Shown here: positions 26,059 through 35,310 of the stretch, one piece after another
Position numbering within the stretch: position 1 is the stretch's first letter
Layout of the letters: every line of letters begins with the position of its first letter
NCBI GenBank assembly: GCA_048270225.1
Contig: JBLWTG010000005.1
Location: forward strand, 337,862-401,861
DNA length: 64,000 nt
Source of the DNA: Allopusillimonas sp048270225
Lineage (GTDB): Bacteria > Pseudomonadota > Gammaproteobacteria > Burkholderiales > Burkholderiaceae_B
Reading direction: 5' to 3'
The notes under the pieces: model-generated
Told to the model about the DNA's origin: nothing
Databases searched by the model: none
The model's input: only the letters and a program-made list of their open reading frames with translations
Made by a program: the position numbers and the translations under genes

Positions 26059-27246
26059 ATGACCATGTTCCCGCGCATAGAGCGCCTGCCTCCTTATGTC
26101 TTTAACATTACCGGCGAACTCAAGATGGCCGCCCGGCGCCGTGGCGAAGACATTATCGATATGTCCATGGGCAACCCCGATGGGCCTACACCCAAGCATA
26201 TCGTGGACAAGCTGGTCGAGGCGGCAACGCGTCACGATACGCATGGATATTCGGTTTCCAAGGGCATTCCGCGCCTGCGCAAGGCGATTTCGGGCTGGTA
26301 CGAGCGCCGCTACGGCGTGCAGATCGACCCCGATTCCGAGGCCATTGTCACCATAGGCTCCAAGGAAGGCCTGGCACACCTGATGCTGGCCACGCTGGAT
26401 CGCGGCGACACCGTTCTGGTGCCCAATCCCAGCTATCCCATCCATATTTACGGGGCCGTCATCGCGGGGGCCAACATCCGTTCCGTGCCCATGACGCCGG
26501 GTCTGGATTTTTTCGAGGAAATCGAGCGCGCCGTACGCGAAGCGATTCCCAAGCCCAAGATGATGATACTCGGGTTTCCCAGCAATCCCACGGCGCAGTG
26601 CGTAGACCTGTCCTTTTTCGAGCGCATCATTGCGCTGGCCCGCGAACACAACATCCTCGTGGTGCACGATCTGGCCTATGCCGACATCACGTTCGACGGT
26701 TACGTCGCGCCGTCCATCATGCAGGTTGAGGGCGCGCGCGATGTCGCCGTCGAGTTCTTCACCATGAGCAAGAGCTACAACATGGCCGGCTGGCGCGTGG
26801 GCTTCATGGTGGGCAACCGCGAACTGGTCAATGCGCTGGCGCGTATCAAGAGCTATCACGATTACGGCATGTTCACGCCGATACAGGTGGCCTCGATTGC
26901 AGCGCTGGAAGGCCCGCAGGACTGTGTTTCACAGGTGGTGGAGCAGTACCGCAGCCGGCGCGATGTGCTGGCCAAGGGTCTGCACGAAGCGGGCTGGATG
27001 GTTGATATTCCCAAGGCGTCCATGTACATCTGGGCCAAGATTCCCGAGGCCTACCAGCATCTGGGCTCGCTCGAGTTTTCCAAGCGGGTGCTGTCCGATG
27101 CCAAGGTGGCGGTGTCGCCCGGCATCGGATTTGGCGAATATGGCGACGAGTACGTCCGCTTTGCCCTGATCGAGAATGAACAACGCACCCGCCAGGCGGT
27201 GCGCGGTATCAAGGATATGTTTCGCAAGGACGGTCTAGGTAAATGA
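26059..27246 (+). CDS. alaC: PLP-dependent aminotransferase, AlaC (alanine transaminase) type
   Basis: A 395-residue fold-type-I aminotransferase closest in feel to AlaC/AlaA: GNPDGPTPKHIVDKLVEA, PNPSYPIHIYGAVIAGA, LGFPSNPTAQC. The Schiff-base lysine is K238 in TMSKSYNMAGWRVGFM. Three ATGs (26053, 26059, 26065) are possible; 26059 has AGGA at the best spacing. The stop overlaps hom as ATGA, so the protein is made together with homoserine dehydrogenase and threonine synthase. Within this family the exact amino donor (alanine, glutamate, aspartate) remains open. Confidence 0.9.
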   Translation: MTMFPRIERLPPYVFNITGELKMAARRRGEDIIDMSMGNPDGPTPKHIVDKLVEAATRHDTHGYSVSKGIPRLRKAISGWYERRYGVQIDPDSEAIVTIGSKEGLAHLMLATLDRGDTVLVPNPSYPIHIYGAVIAGANIRSVPMTPGLDFFEEIERAVREAIPKPKMMILGFPSNPTAQCVDLSFFERIIALAREHNILVVHDLAYADITFDGYVAPSIMQVEGARDVAVEFFTMSKSYNMAGWRVGFMVGNRELVNALARIKSYHDYGMFTPIQVASIAALEGPQDCVSQVVEQYRSRRDVLAKGLHEAGWMVDIPKASMYIWAKIPEAYQHLGSLEFSKRVLSDAKVAVSPGIGFGEYGDEYVRFALIENEQRTRQAVRGIKDMFRKDGLGK

Positions 27247-28550
27247 GTTTGAGCCCTATTAAAGTTGGTTTGCTGGGTCTGGGCGTCGTCGGAGGCGGCA
27301 CCTGGAAAGTCCTGAATCAGAACGCAGAAGAAATCGCCCGCCGGGCCGGCCGGCGCATCGAGGTGGCAGCCATTGCCGTGCGCGACACCGACAAGGCGCG
27401 CCGCCTGGTTGGCGACGATGTGCTGGTGGTGACCGACGGCATGGAAGTGGTCAATCATCCCGACATCGATATTGTGGTGGAACTCATCGGCGGCAACACG
27501 CAAGCCCGTGAACTCATCATGGCAGCCATCGACAACGGCAAGCATGTCGTCACGGCCAACAAGGCGCTGCTGGCTGAGTTCGGCAACGAAATATTCGCCG
27601 CGGCACTGGACAAGGGCGTCATGGTGGCCTTCGAGGCGGCTGTGGCCGGCGGCATTCCCATCATCAAGGCCATCCGTGAAGGCCTTACCGCCAACCGCAT
27701 CCAGTGGCTGGCCGGTATCATCAACGGCACCACCAACTTCGTCCTGTCCGAAATGCTGGCCAAGGGGCAGTCGTTCGACGAGGCGCTGGCCGATGCGCAG
27801 CGCCTGGGCTATGCGGAAGCCGATCCTACCTTCGACATCGAGGGAATCGACGCTGCGCACAAGCTCACGCTGCTGGCCTCAATCGCCTTCGGCATTCCGG
27901 TGCAGTTCGAAAAATCCCATACTGAAGGCATTTCCGGGCTCGCCCAGGAAGACCTGGCCCATGCCGAGCGCCTGGGCTATCGCATCAAGCTGCTGGGTAT
28001 CACGCGTCGTCGCCCCGAAGGCATAGAGCTGCGCGTGCACCCGACACTGATTCCTGTCGACTGTGTATTGGCCAATGTGCAGGGCGCCATGAATGCGGTG
28101 CTGGTCCATGGCGATGTGGTTGGGCCGACCCTGTACTACGGCCAGGGCGCCGGCGAGCTGCCCACGGCATCGGCGGTCGTGGCCGACCTGGTGGACGTGG
28201 CCCGCCTGCAGGCGGCGGATCCTGGCCATCGTGTGCCGTATCTTGCCTTCCAGCCCGATGCCATGGTCGATACACCCATTCTTGCCATGGCCGACGTGCT
28301 GTCGTCCTATTATCTTCGCCTGCGCGTCCAGGACAGGCCGGGCGTGCTGGCCGATGTGGCCCGCATCCTGTCCGAGGTCGGCATTTCCATCGGCTCCATG
28401 TTCCAGGAGCCCAATGGCGAATCGGAAGCAGACATCATTTTCCTGACCCATCAGGCCCGCGAGGGCGACATCGACGGCGCGCTCCAGCGCATTGCCGGGC
28501 TGCCGTTCGTGCATTCGGGCGTGACGCGCCTGCGCGTGGAGATTCTCTGA
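27243..28550 (+). CDS. hom: Homoserine dehydrogenase
   Basis: A 435-residue NAD(P)H-dependent enzyme reducing aspartate semialdehyde to homoserine. The N-terminal Rossmann motif GLGVVGGGTWKVL begins near residue 9, the catalytic region contains AGIINGTTNFVLSEM, and a C-terminal ACT domain (about 350-430; QDRPGVLADVARILSEVGISIGSM is its core, given here in part) mediates feedback by threonine. It is the monofunctional form, with no aspartokinase. It overlaps alaC by 4 nt and thrC by 1 nt. Confidence 0.96.
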   Translation: MSLSPIKVGLLGLGVVGGGTWKVLNQNAEEIARRAGRRIEVAAIAVRDTDKARRLVGDDVLVVTDGMEVVNHPDIDIVVELIGGNTQARELIMAAIDNGKHVVTANKALLAEFGNEIFAAALDKGVMVAFEAAVAGGIPIIKAIREGLTANRIQWLAGIINGTTNFVLSEMLAKGQSFDEALADAQRLGYAEADPTFDIEGIDAAHKLTLLASIAFGIPVQFEKSHTEGISGLAQEDLAHAERLGYRIKLLGITRRRPEGIELRVHPTLIPVDCVLANVQGAMNAVLVHGDVVGPTLYYGQGAGELPTASAVVADLVDVARLQAADPGHRVPYLAFQPDAMVDTPILAMADVLSSYYLRLRVQDRPGVLADVARILSEVGISIGSMFQEPNGESEADIIFLTHQAREGDIDGALQRIAGLPFVHSGVTRLRVEIL

Positions 28551-29965
28551 TGAAATACCTGTCCACGCGCGGTGGCATGGCGCCGCAGTCTTTCTCCGAT
28601 ATTCTGCTCGAGGGCCTGGCGCCCGACGGCGGCCTGACCCTGCCCGAGCGCATACCCGCCATCGATCAGGCGACGCTGGAGTCCTGGCGCAGCCTGTCTT
28701 ATCCAGAGCTGGCCACCCGCATCCTGGGGCTGTTTATCGACGATATCCCCCTGGCCGATCTGGACCGCCTGACGCATGCCGCCTATCAGGCCGAGACCTT
28801 CGGAAGCCGGGAGATTGTCCCGCTCAAGCCGCTGGGCAAGGGCATGACGCTGCTGGGCCTGTCGCAGGGGCCGACGCTGGCCTTCAAGGACATGGCCATG
28901 CAGTTTCTGGGACAAGTGTTCGAGTATGTGCTGGACAAGCGCGGCGCCACGCTGAACATCCTGGGTGCCACCTCGGGTGATACGGGCTCGGCGGCGGAGT
29001 ACGCCCTGCGCGGCAAGCGCGGTGTGTCGGTCTTCATGCTTTCGCCGCATGGGCGCATGAGCAGCTTTCAGCGCGCCCAGATGTATACGCTGCAGGACGC
29101 CAATATCCACAACATTGCCGTCAAGGGCGTGTTCGACGAATGCCAGGATATCGTCAAGACGATCGCAGGCGATCTGGACTTCAAGAACCGCTATCGCATC
29201 GGCGCGGTCAACTCCATCAATTGGGCGCGAATTGCCGCGCAAATCGTCTATTACTTCTGGGGCTGGCTGAGGGCGACCTCGGCCGCAGGCCAGCAGGTGT
29301 CGTTCGCCGTGCCCTCGGGCAATTTCGGCAATATCCTGGCCGGCCATTTCGCGCGCGAAATGGGGCTGCCCATACGGCGGCTGGTGCTGGCCACCAACGA
29401 AAACAACGTGCTCGAAGAGTTTTTCCGTACGGGCGTCTACCGGCCGCGTCCTGCGGCCCAGACGCACGCCACGTCCAGCCCTTCGATGGATATCTCGCGG
29501 GCCTCAAATTTTGAGCGTTTTGTGTTCGACCTGGTGGGCCGCGATCCGGCGCGCGTGCGCGCTTGCTGGGATGCCCTGGCCGCGCAGGGCGAGTTTGATC
29601 TTGGCGAACTGCGCGCGCAGTTCGAGGCTCGCTATGGCTTTGTCGCCGGCGTCAGCAGTCATCAGGATCGCCTGCACACCATTCGCGCGGTTCAACAGGA
29701 AAGCGGCGTTCTGATCGATCCGCATACGGCAGACGGCGTCAAGGTGGCCGCCGAGCATGTCGAGACGGGCATTCCCATGCTGGTGCTTGAAACCGCATTG
29801 CCGGCCAAGTTCAGCGACACCATTCTGGAGGCCACCGGCAAGCCCGCGCCGTTGCCCGAGGAATTACAGCATCTGGACGCATTGCCGCAACGCGTCACCA
29901 TCATGGATTGCGATGCCGACCTGATGCGCGACTACATCCGGCAGCACGCACCCGCGGCGGCCTAG
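28550..29965 (+). CDS. thrC: Threonine synthase
   Basis: A 471-residue PLP enzyme (fold type II, the longer proteobacterial class) that converts O-phosphohomoserine to threonine. The PLP lysine is K113 in LAFKDMAMQFLG; the phosphate-binding loop is GATSGDTGSAAE. The start codon shares one base with the hom stop (TGATG). No thrB (homoserine kinase) is in the operon, so it must lie elsewhere. Confidence 0.96.
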   Translation: MKYLSTRGGMAPQSFSDILLEGLAPDGGLTLPERIPAIDQATLESWRSLSYPELATRILGLFIDDIPLADLDRLTHAAYQAETFGSREIVPLKPLGKGMTLLGLSQGPTLAFKDMAMQFLGQVFEYVLDKRGATLNILGATSGDTGSAAEYALRGKRGVSVFMLSPHGRMSSFQRAQMYTLQDANIHNIAVKGVFDECQDIVKTIAGDLDFKNRYRIGAVNSINWARIAAQIVYYFWGWLRATSAAGQQVSFAVPSGNFGNILAGHFAREMGLPIRRLVLATNENNVLEEFFRTGVYRPRPAAQTHATSSPSMDISRASNFERFVFDLVGRDPARVRACWDALAAQGEFDLGELRAQFEARYGFVAGVSSHQDRLHTIRAVQQESGVLIDPHTADGVKVAAEHVETGIPMLVLETALPAKFSDTILEATGKPAPLPEELQHLDALPQRVTIMDCDADLMRDYIRQHAPAAA

Positions 29966-29994
29966 GCGCCATTCTCAGCGCGTGAATTCCTGAT

Positions 29995-30014
29995 CCCGGC
30001 GTCGCATCGCCGGG
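29995..30014. terminator. Short hairpin between convergent thrC and hpnE
   Basis: CCCGGCG (29995-30001) and CGCCGGG (30008-30014) pair perfectly around a 6-nt loop in the 68-bp convergent gap. No T-run follows. Confidence 0.35.
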
Positions 30015-30033
30015 CCTCGCCGTCCAGGTCTGG

Positions 30034-31446
30034 TCAGCCCAAGGCCAGCGCGGCTGCTTGCTGGCCGCTGAGTACTGCACCCTCCAGTACGCCTGGGTAG
30101 CCGGTGTCTGTCCAGTCGCCTGCGAGCCAGACGGAGGACCATGGCGTCTGGTTGGTTGGTCGCGCCAGTTCCGGCGCGGCCTTGAAGGTAGCGCGTTTTT
30201 CCACGATCAGATGATGGCCTGTCACCGCTGGCATGGGCACATGCTGTCCCGCCTGCTCCTGCAACTGGGCGATGATGGCGGCAATGGACTGATCGGGATT
30301 GCTGTGCTGCATGGCGCGCGCATCGCTGACCACCACATGTACAAGGTTTTGCCCGTCGCGCCGGGAGGGCTGGCCGGCATCGGCTGCGGGGCCACTTTGC
30401 AGGGTCAATGCGCTTCTGTCGAACAGCCATTGCCCGAACCGCAGCCGGACGGGGTCGTCCCGCAGCAAAAACATGGGATGGCTCAGGCCCCAGGGTTTTG
30501 CCAGCCTGAGTGTCAACGTAGCGATAGGAATGAATTCGAAGGCCGTCAGCATGCTGAGTAACTGGTGGCCTGCGGCGCAAGGTGGAAGCTGGGCCAGCAG
30601 CCTGTGCGCCGAGGGCGTGTTGGTGGCGACAATGACGTGATCGTAGGGCTGGCCGTCCACGAGCACTTTCTCGTCCAGGCTTTGCAGCGTTTTGACCGCC
30701 CGCCCGAGGTAGACGGCGCTGCCGTCGGGCCTGCGGTCGCCAGCCCTGGGTCCGGCCGTGTACTGCGTTGCGGATGGCTGGCCTTGCAGCAGTTCGATAA
30801 CGCGCTCAGGCCACAAGCGGGACAGGTCTGTGGCGGGAATCAGGATGTCGCTGGCGCTCGCGCGGCCGCCCAAGCTGTCGCGCAGAACGTTGGCGAACAA
30901 TTGCGCGCTTGCCTGTTCCGGGGGGGTGTTCAGGGCCGCCAGGCACAGCGGCTGCCAGAACTGACGGAGCATGCCCGCCGTCTGGCTGCCTTGCTGCAGC
31001 CAGTCCAGAACCGTCAGGTCGGGTGGGGTTTGCCAGCGGTGCCGCTGGAGACGATTGACGATGCGTATCAGCGCCAGGCGTTCAGCCAGTCCGGGCCCGC
31101 GCGCGCACAGAATGCCTGACAGAAGATGAAGCGGCGCCGGCAGGCGCGCCGCCCGCAGCCTGAACGAGCCGTCCGCCGTGCGTAGAGCCAGCCGTTCACG
31201 ATGAAAAAGCCGGTCGGGATCCAGTCCCAGCATCTGCATTTGCGCCAGCGTGGCCGTATAAGCGCCCAGCAGGATATGCTGACCATTGTCCAGATCGCAG
31301 GACAGGGGGGCTGAGGCGACGCGCCGGGCTCGTCCACCCGGTGTTCGGGCGGCATCAAACAGATGCACGGCATGGCCGCCTTGATGCAGGGCCAGGGCAG
31401 CACTGAGTCCGGCCCATCCGGCGCCGATCACGGCTATCCTGTTCAT
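30034..31446 (-). CDS. hpnE: Hydroxysqualene dehydroxylase HpnE
   Basis: A 470-residue FAD amine-oxidase/phytoene-desaturase family protein. The dinucleotide motif GAGWAGLSAA starts at residue 8; LFDAARTPGGRARR and a C-terminal VWLAGDWTDTGYPGVLEGA close the FAD site. In the hpnCDE route it reduces hydroxysqualene to squalene. It is the last gene of the leftward hpnC-hpnD-hpnE run. The start at 31446 (MNRIAVIGAG) fits the family; an ATG at 31464 is possible. Neither has a strong ribosome site. Confidence 0.9.
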   Translation of the reverse strand: MNRIAVIGAGWAGLSAALALHQGGHAVHLFDAARTPGGRARRVASAPLSCDLDNGQHILLGAYTATLAQMQMLGLDPDRLFHRERLALRTADGSFRLRAARLPAPLHLLSGILCARGPGLAERLALIRIVNRLQRHRWQTPPDLTVLDWLQQGSQTAGMLRQFWQPLCLAALNTPPEQASAQLFANVLRDSLGGRASASDILIPATDLSRLWPERVIELLQGQPSATQYTAGPRAGDRRPDGSAVYLGRAVKTLQSLDEKVLVDGQPYDHVIVATNTPSAHRLLAQLPPCAAGHQLLSMLTAFEFIPIATLTLRLAKPWGLSHPMFLLRDDPVRLRFGQWLFDRSALTLQSGPAADAGQPSRRDGQNLVHVVVSDARAMQHSNPDQSIAAIIAQLQEQAGQHVPMPAVTGHHLIVEKRATFKAAPELARPTNQTPWSSVWLAGDWTDTGYPGVLEGAVLSGQQAAALALG

Positions 31447-31501
31447 GCTGCGCCCGCTGGCCATGAATGTGTCCGTCGTGATGGCGTGCCCGTGCCGGCG
31501 C

Positions 31502-32365
31502 TCATCGCTTGAGGCGACGGATCAGCCCCTTGCCGCCGCCCACCCAGGTTTTCCAGGCCAGCCAGAATTTGCGGATGGGTGTGAGCGAGATGCGTTGATC
31601 CAGCACCTGCCAGTTGTCGCGCTCGATTTCACCCAGCAAGGCATGGTAGATGGCGGCCATCATCAGGCCGGGGCGCTGGGCGCGGCGATCCTGTTCCGGC
31701 AGTGCCTGCATGGCTTCGCGATAGTATTGGCGGGCGCGTTCCGTTTCGAAACGCATCAGCGCCTCGAAGCGTTCCGAGTGCTTGCGCTGAATGATTTCTT
31801 CGGCCGTTACATTGAACTGCTGCATGTCGTCGACCGGCAGGTAGATACGGCCCCGTCGGGCATCGTCGCCAACGTCCCGGATGATATTGGTGAGCTGGAA
31901 TGCCAGTCCCAGCTTTTCCGCATACGCCAGTGTTTCGGGCCGCGTATGGCCGAAAATACTGGCGGACAACTCGCCCACCACGCTGGCTGCATGCCAGCAG
32001 TAGCGGCGCAGCGAGGGCCAGTCCATGTAGCGGGAATGATCCAGATCCATTTCCATGCCGTCTATCACGGCCAGCATCCTGGACTGCTCCAGTTGATAGG
32101 GCTGCACATGGGGGGCGAGCGCCTGCATGACGGGGTGTTCGCTATGGCCCAGATAAAGCTGTTCGACCTGGGTGCGCCACCACGCCAGCTTCATGCGCGC
32201 CACCGAGGGCTCGGTTGTTTCGTCGACAATGTCGTCGACTTCGCGGCAAAACGCATAGAGCGCGGTAATGGCCCTGCGCCGCTCCGGCGGCAGGAACAAA
32301 AAGGCATAGTAGAAGCTGGAACCGCTTTTTGCGGCTTTGTTCTGGCAGTATTCGTCAGGACTCAT
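31502..32365 (-). CDS. hpnD: Presqualene diphosphate synthase HpnD
   Basis: A 287-residue squalene/phytoene synthase family enzyme joining two farnesyl diphosphates to presqualene diphosphate. Both Asp-rich motifs are present: DDIVD at 44-48 and DVGDD at 164-168, with FQLTNIIRDVG around the second. It is flanked by hpnC upstream and hpnE downstream on the same strand. Confidence 0.92.
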   Translation of the reverse strand: MSPDEYCQNKAAKSGSSFYYAFLFLPPERRRAITALYAFCREVDDIVDETTEPSVARMKLAWWRTQVEQLYLGHSEHPVMQALAPHVQPYQLEQSRMLAVIDGMEMDLDHSRYMDWPSLRRYCWHAASVVGELSASIFGHTRPETLAYAEKLGLAFQLTNIIRDVGDDARRGRIYLPVDDMQQFNVTAEEIIQRKHSERFEALMRFETERARQYYREAMQALPEQDRRAQRPGLMMAAIYHALLGEIERDNWQVLDQRISLTPIRKFWLAWKTWVGGGKGLIRRLKR

Positions 32366-32416
32366 GCGTAAGGGGCCGAAAGCGGCGGTAACGGTGGTGG
32401 CGGCAGCGCCTGCCGA

Positions 32417-33298
32417 TCAGGACAGCGCTCGCCAGAGCAGCACGATCCAATCCTTTTTTGAGAGAGTGGGGCGCTGCAGGAATATGTCGTAGTGTAATTG
32501 GTCGAGGCGTTCCAGAATGCGCAGGCCTCCGTGCACGACCAGTTTCAGCTCCAGTCCCATGCGCCCCGGCAGCCGGCGGGTTAGCGGGAGCCCGGATTGC
32601 AGCAGCTCGCGCGCCTGCTGTACCTGCTCGCGCATCAAGGCCTGCCAGGCGCGATCCGCTTGCGGCGCGTTCGCGTATGGCGGCGGAGCTCGCCTGCTCG
32701 AATCTGTCGTGGCGGCGGACCTGTCCGCGATATAAGCCTCGCTTACGCCGTGGCGCTCCAGCGCGCAGCGTGGGAGGTATACACGGTTTTTGCGCCAGTC
32801 TATCGCCACGTCCTGCCAGAAGTTGGTCAATTGCAGGCCGGTGCAGATCGCGTCGGCGTCGGTCAGGTTGGCGTCGTCGACGGCGCGGTACAAATGCAGC
32901 ATCAGGCGTCCCACCGGGTTGGCGGAGCGCCGGCAGTAGTCGAGCAACTGCGCATCGGTATCGTAGCGTGTGATTGTTACATCCTGTTCGAAGGCCGACA
33001 GCAGGTCAAAAAATGGCGTCAGCGGCAGAGCATGCTGCGCAATAGTGCGTGCCAGCGGGTCAAACACGGGCTTGCGGGCGTCGTGGTCTGGCAATGCGGG
33101 TATGCCTTGGTCAATGCGCGTCAGTGCGTCGCGGTACGCCTGCAATTGCGCCAGTCGGGTGGGGGCGTCGGCCTCGCCTTCGTCCGCGATATCGTCCGCG
33201 CTGCGGGCAAAGCGGTAAATGTTGTGCACGGCCTCGTGCAGGCGGCGCGGCAGCAGCACGGAGGCGACGGGAAAATTCTCGTAGTGATCGACGGACAT
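32417..33298 (-). CDS. hpnC: Hydroxysqualene synthase HpnC
   Basis: A 293-residue squalene/phytoene synthase paralogue. The typical HpnC opening VDHYENFPVASVLLPRR leads to DDIAD at 35-39, and the second motif is DVAID at 163-167. It converts presqualene diphosphate to hydroxysqualene. A TATACT box on the minus strand (33305-33310) ends only 6 nt before the ATG and no Shine-Dalgarno site is seen, so a leaderless mRNA is conceivable. Divergent from alr across 79 bp. Confidence 0.92.
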   Translation of the reverse strand: MSVDHYENFPVASVLLPRRLHEAVHNIYRFARSADDIADEGEADAPTRLAQLQAYRDALTRIDQGIPALPDHDARKPVFDPLARTIAQHALPLTPFFDLLSAFEQDVTITRYDTDAQLLDYCRRSANPVGRLMLHLYRAVDDANLTDADAICTGLQLTNFWQDVAIDWRKNRVYLPRCALERHGVSEAYIADRSAATTDSSRRAPPPYANAPQADRAWQALMREQVQQARELLQSGLPLTRRLPGRMGLELKLVVHGGLRILERLDQLHYDIFLQRPTLSKKDWIVLLWRALS

Positions 33299-33377
33299 GG
33301 CGCTGAGTATAAGGCAGGCGCAGGGCTACCCTCCGGCCGCCGAACGGTTTAGACTTCGCTTTCCACACGGAGAAACC

Positions 33378-34538
33378 ATGCCACGTCCGATTTCAGCCTC
33401 GATATCCCTGCCGGCGCTGACCCATAACCTCAATGCAATCCGCGAACACGCTTTACCCGCAAATACGTTGGCCAACGCCACGCAACCCCGTATTTGGGCC
33501 GTCATCAAGGCTAATGCCTATGGTCACGGCCTGCGCAGCGCAGTCCAGGCTTTTGCACAGGCAGATGGCCTGGCCATGCTGGATCTGGACGAAGCGGTGC
33601 GTTGCCGCGAACAGGGCTGGCAGAAACCTATCCTGATGCTGGAGGGTTTTTTCGAGCCGCGCGACATTCCTGTGTTGCGGCAGTACGGCATACAGGCCAC
33701 GCTGCACTCCGAGGAGCAGCTCGCCATGTTCGAACGCGAGAAGAAGAGCCTGCCCCCGGCGGCAGCGGCGCTGGATGTCTTTGTCAAGCTTGACAGCGGC
33801 ATGAGCCGCCTCGGTTTCTCCGCAGCGCAGTATCGCCAGGCTTTTGAGCGCGCCCAGCACGCAAGGCAGGACGGCCTGCTGGGCAGTATCGGCAAAATGA
33901 CCCATCTCGCCCGCGCGGACGATAGCGCCGAGGTCACCAGACAGCAGATCGATCTGTTCAACCGCTGTACCGAAGGGTTGCCCGGTGCCGTCAGCGTATG
34001 CAATTCAGCCGGCACGCTCACGCCGGGCCTGTGGACCACAGTGCACGGCCAGGAGGCGGGGCAATGGGTACGTCCCGGTATTTGCCTGTATGGCGCTTCG
34101 CCTTTTGACCTCCGCCCCGCCGCTCAGCTGGGCCTGCGGCCCGCCATGACCCTGGCCTCCGAACTCATCAGCGTGCGCCGGATCCCGGCGGGCGCCTCCA
34201 TAGGCTATGGCCATCTGTTTCAGGCCGATAAATCCATGCGTATTGGCGTGGTCGCCTGCGGCTATGCCGATGGCTACCCGCGTCATGCGGCAACGGATAC
34301 GCCCATTACTGTCGATGGCGTGCGTACCCGGGTGCTGGGGCGGGTTTCCATGGACATGCTTGTGGCCGATCTGGATCCCGTTCCGGGCGCGCGCGTCGGT
34401 TCGCCCGTGGTGCTTTGGGGTGAAGGCGGGCCCTCGGTCGACGAGGTCGCCCGGGCGGCCGGAACCATAGGCTACGAACTGCTGTGCGCCGTCGCGCCCC
34501 GCGTTCCTAAAATCATTCTGCAGGAAGACACCCAATGA
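33378..34538 (+). CDS. alr: Alanine racemase
   Basis: A 386-residue PLP enzyme interconverting L- and D-alanine for peptidoglycan. The PLP lysine is K44 in AVIKANAYGHG. The second catalytic base is the tyrosine of SIGYGHLFQ, and VSMDM follows in the C-terminal beta domain. GGAG stands 6 nt before the ATG at 33378. An N-terminal extension from 33297 would overlap the divergent hpnC start and is unlikely. Coupled to the next gene by ATGA. Confidence 0.95.
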   Translation: MPRPISASISLPALTHNLNAIREHALPANTLANATQPRIWAVIKANAYGHGLRSAVQAFAQADGLAMLDLDEAVRCREQGWQKPILMLEGFFEPRDIPVLRQYGIQATLHSEEQLAMFEREKKSLPPAAAALDVFVKLDSGMSRLGFSAAQYRQAFERAQHARQDGLLGSIGKMTHLARADDSAEVTRQQIDLFNRCTEGLPGAVSVCNSAGTLTPGLWTTVHGQEAGQWVRPGICLYGASPFDLRPAAQLGLRPAMTLASELISVRRIPAGASIGYGHLFQADKSMRIGVVACGYADGYPRHAATDTPITVDGVRTRVLGRVSMDMLVADLDPVPGARVGSPVVLWGEGGPSVDEVARAAGTIGYELLCAVAPRVPKIILQEDTQ

Positions 34539-35251
34539 AAGACAAATGCGTAGTGATTTCTGGCGCCACCAAAGGCATAGGCTGGGCCATCAGCCGCCAT
34601 CTTGCCGACCTGGGCTGCCATGTCGTGGGCCTGGCCCGCAATACCCAGGACATCGATTTTCCCGGTTACCTGTATTCGTGCGACCTGGCCAATGCCGGTG
34701 AAACCGAAGAAGTGCTGCGTGTCATCCGCGAAAAATACCCGGTCGATGGCGTGGTGAACAATGTGGGGCTGATCAAGCCTGAGCCCCTGGGCGAAATCGA
34801 GCTGGCCTCGTTGTACCAGGTGCTTGATCTGAATGTGCGGGTCGCTGTGCAGGTAACCCAAACCTTCGTCGCGTCCATGAAAGCCCGGCGCGAAGGCCGT
34901 ATCGTGAATATCTGCAGCCGGGTCACCCAGGGCGGCCTGAACCGCAGCAGTTACTCGGCGGCCAAAAGCGCACTGATTGGTTGTACACGCACCTGGGCGC
35001 TGGAGCTGGCGCCTTATGGGGTGACGGTCAACGCGGTCTCGCCCGGCCCGGTCGAAACCGAGTTGTTTCGCGTCAACCACCCGGCAGGCAGCGAAGCCGA
35101 AAAAAACGCACTTGCGTCTGTTCCCATGGGCCGCCTGGGCACCCCCGGCGATGTCGCAGCGGCTGTTGCCTTTCTGTTGAGCGATGCCGCCGGGTTTATT
35201 ACGGGACAGGAGCTGGGCGTGGATGGCGGCGGCAGTCTGGCGGGCCGTTAA
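34535..35251 (+). CDS. Short-chain dehydrogenase/reductase (FabG-like)
   Basis: A 238-residue classical SDR. The cofactor motif SGATKGIG is at 9-16, NNVG at 75-78, and the catalytic S128, Y140 and K144 (YSAAK) are present. The C-terminus (ITGQELGVDGGGSL) is of the 3-oxoacyl-ACP reductase type. The start codon overlaps the alr stop (ATGA), suggesting co-translation; no fatty-acid genes are nearby. Substrate unknown. Confidence 0.88.
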   Translation: MKDKCVVISGATKGIGWAISRHLADLGCHVVGLARNTQDIDFPGYLYSCDLANAGETEEVLRVIREKYPVDGVVNNVGLIKPEPLGEIELASLYQVLDLNVRVAVQVTQTFVASMKARREGRIVNICSRVTQGGLNRSSYSAAKSALIGCTRTWALELAPYGVTVNAVSPGPVETELFRVNHPAGSEAEKNALASVPMGRLGTPGDVAAAVAFLLSDAAGFITGQELGVDGGGSLAGR

Positions 35252-35310
35252 GTCCGGGGGACAAGGGGCTCCCGTCTCACGCCTCATACAACCTCGCGTT
35301 ACACTTCGGC

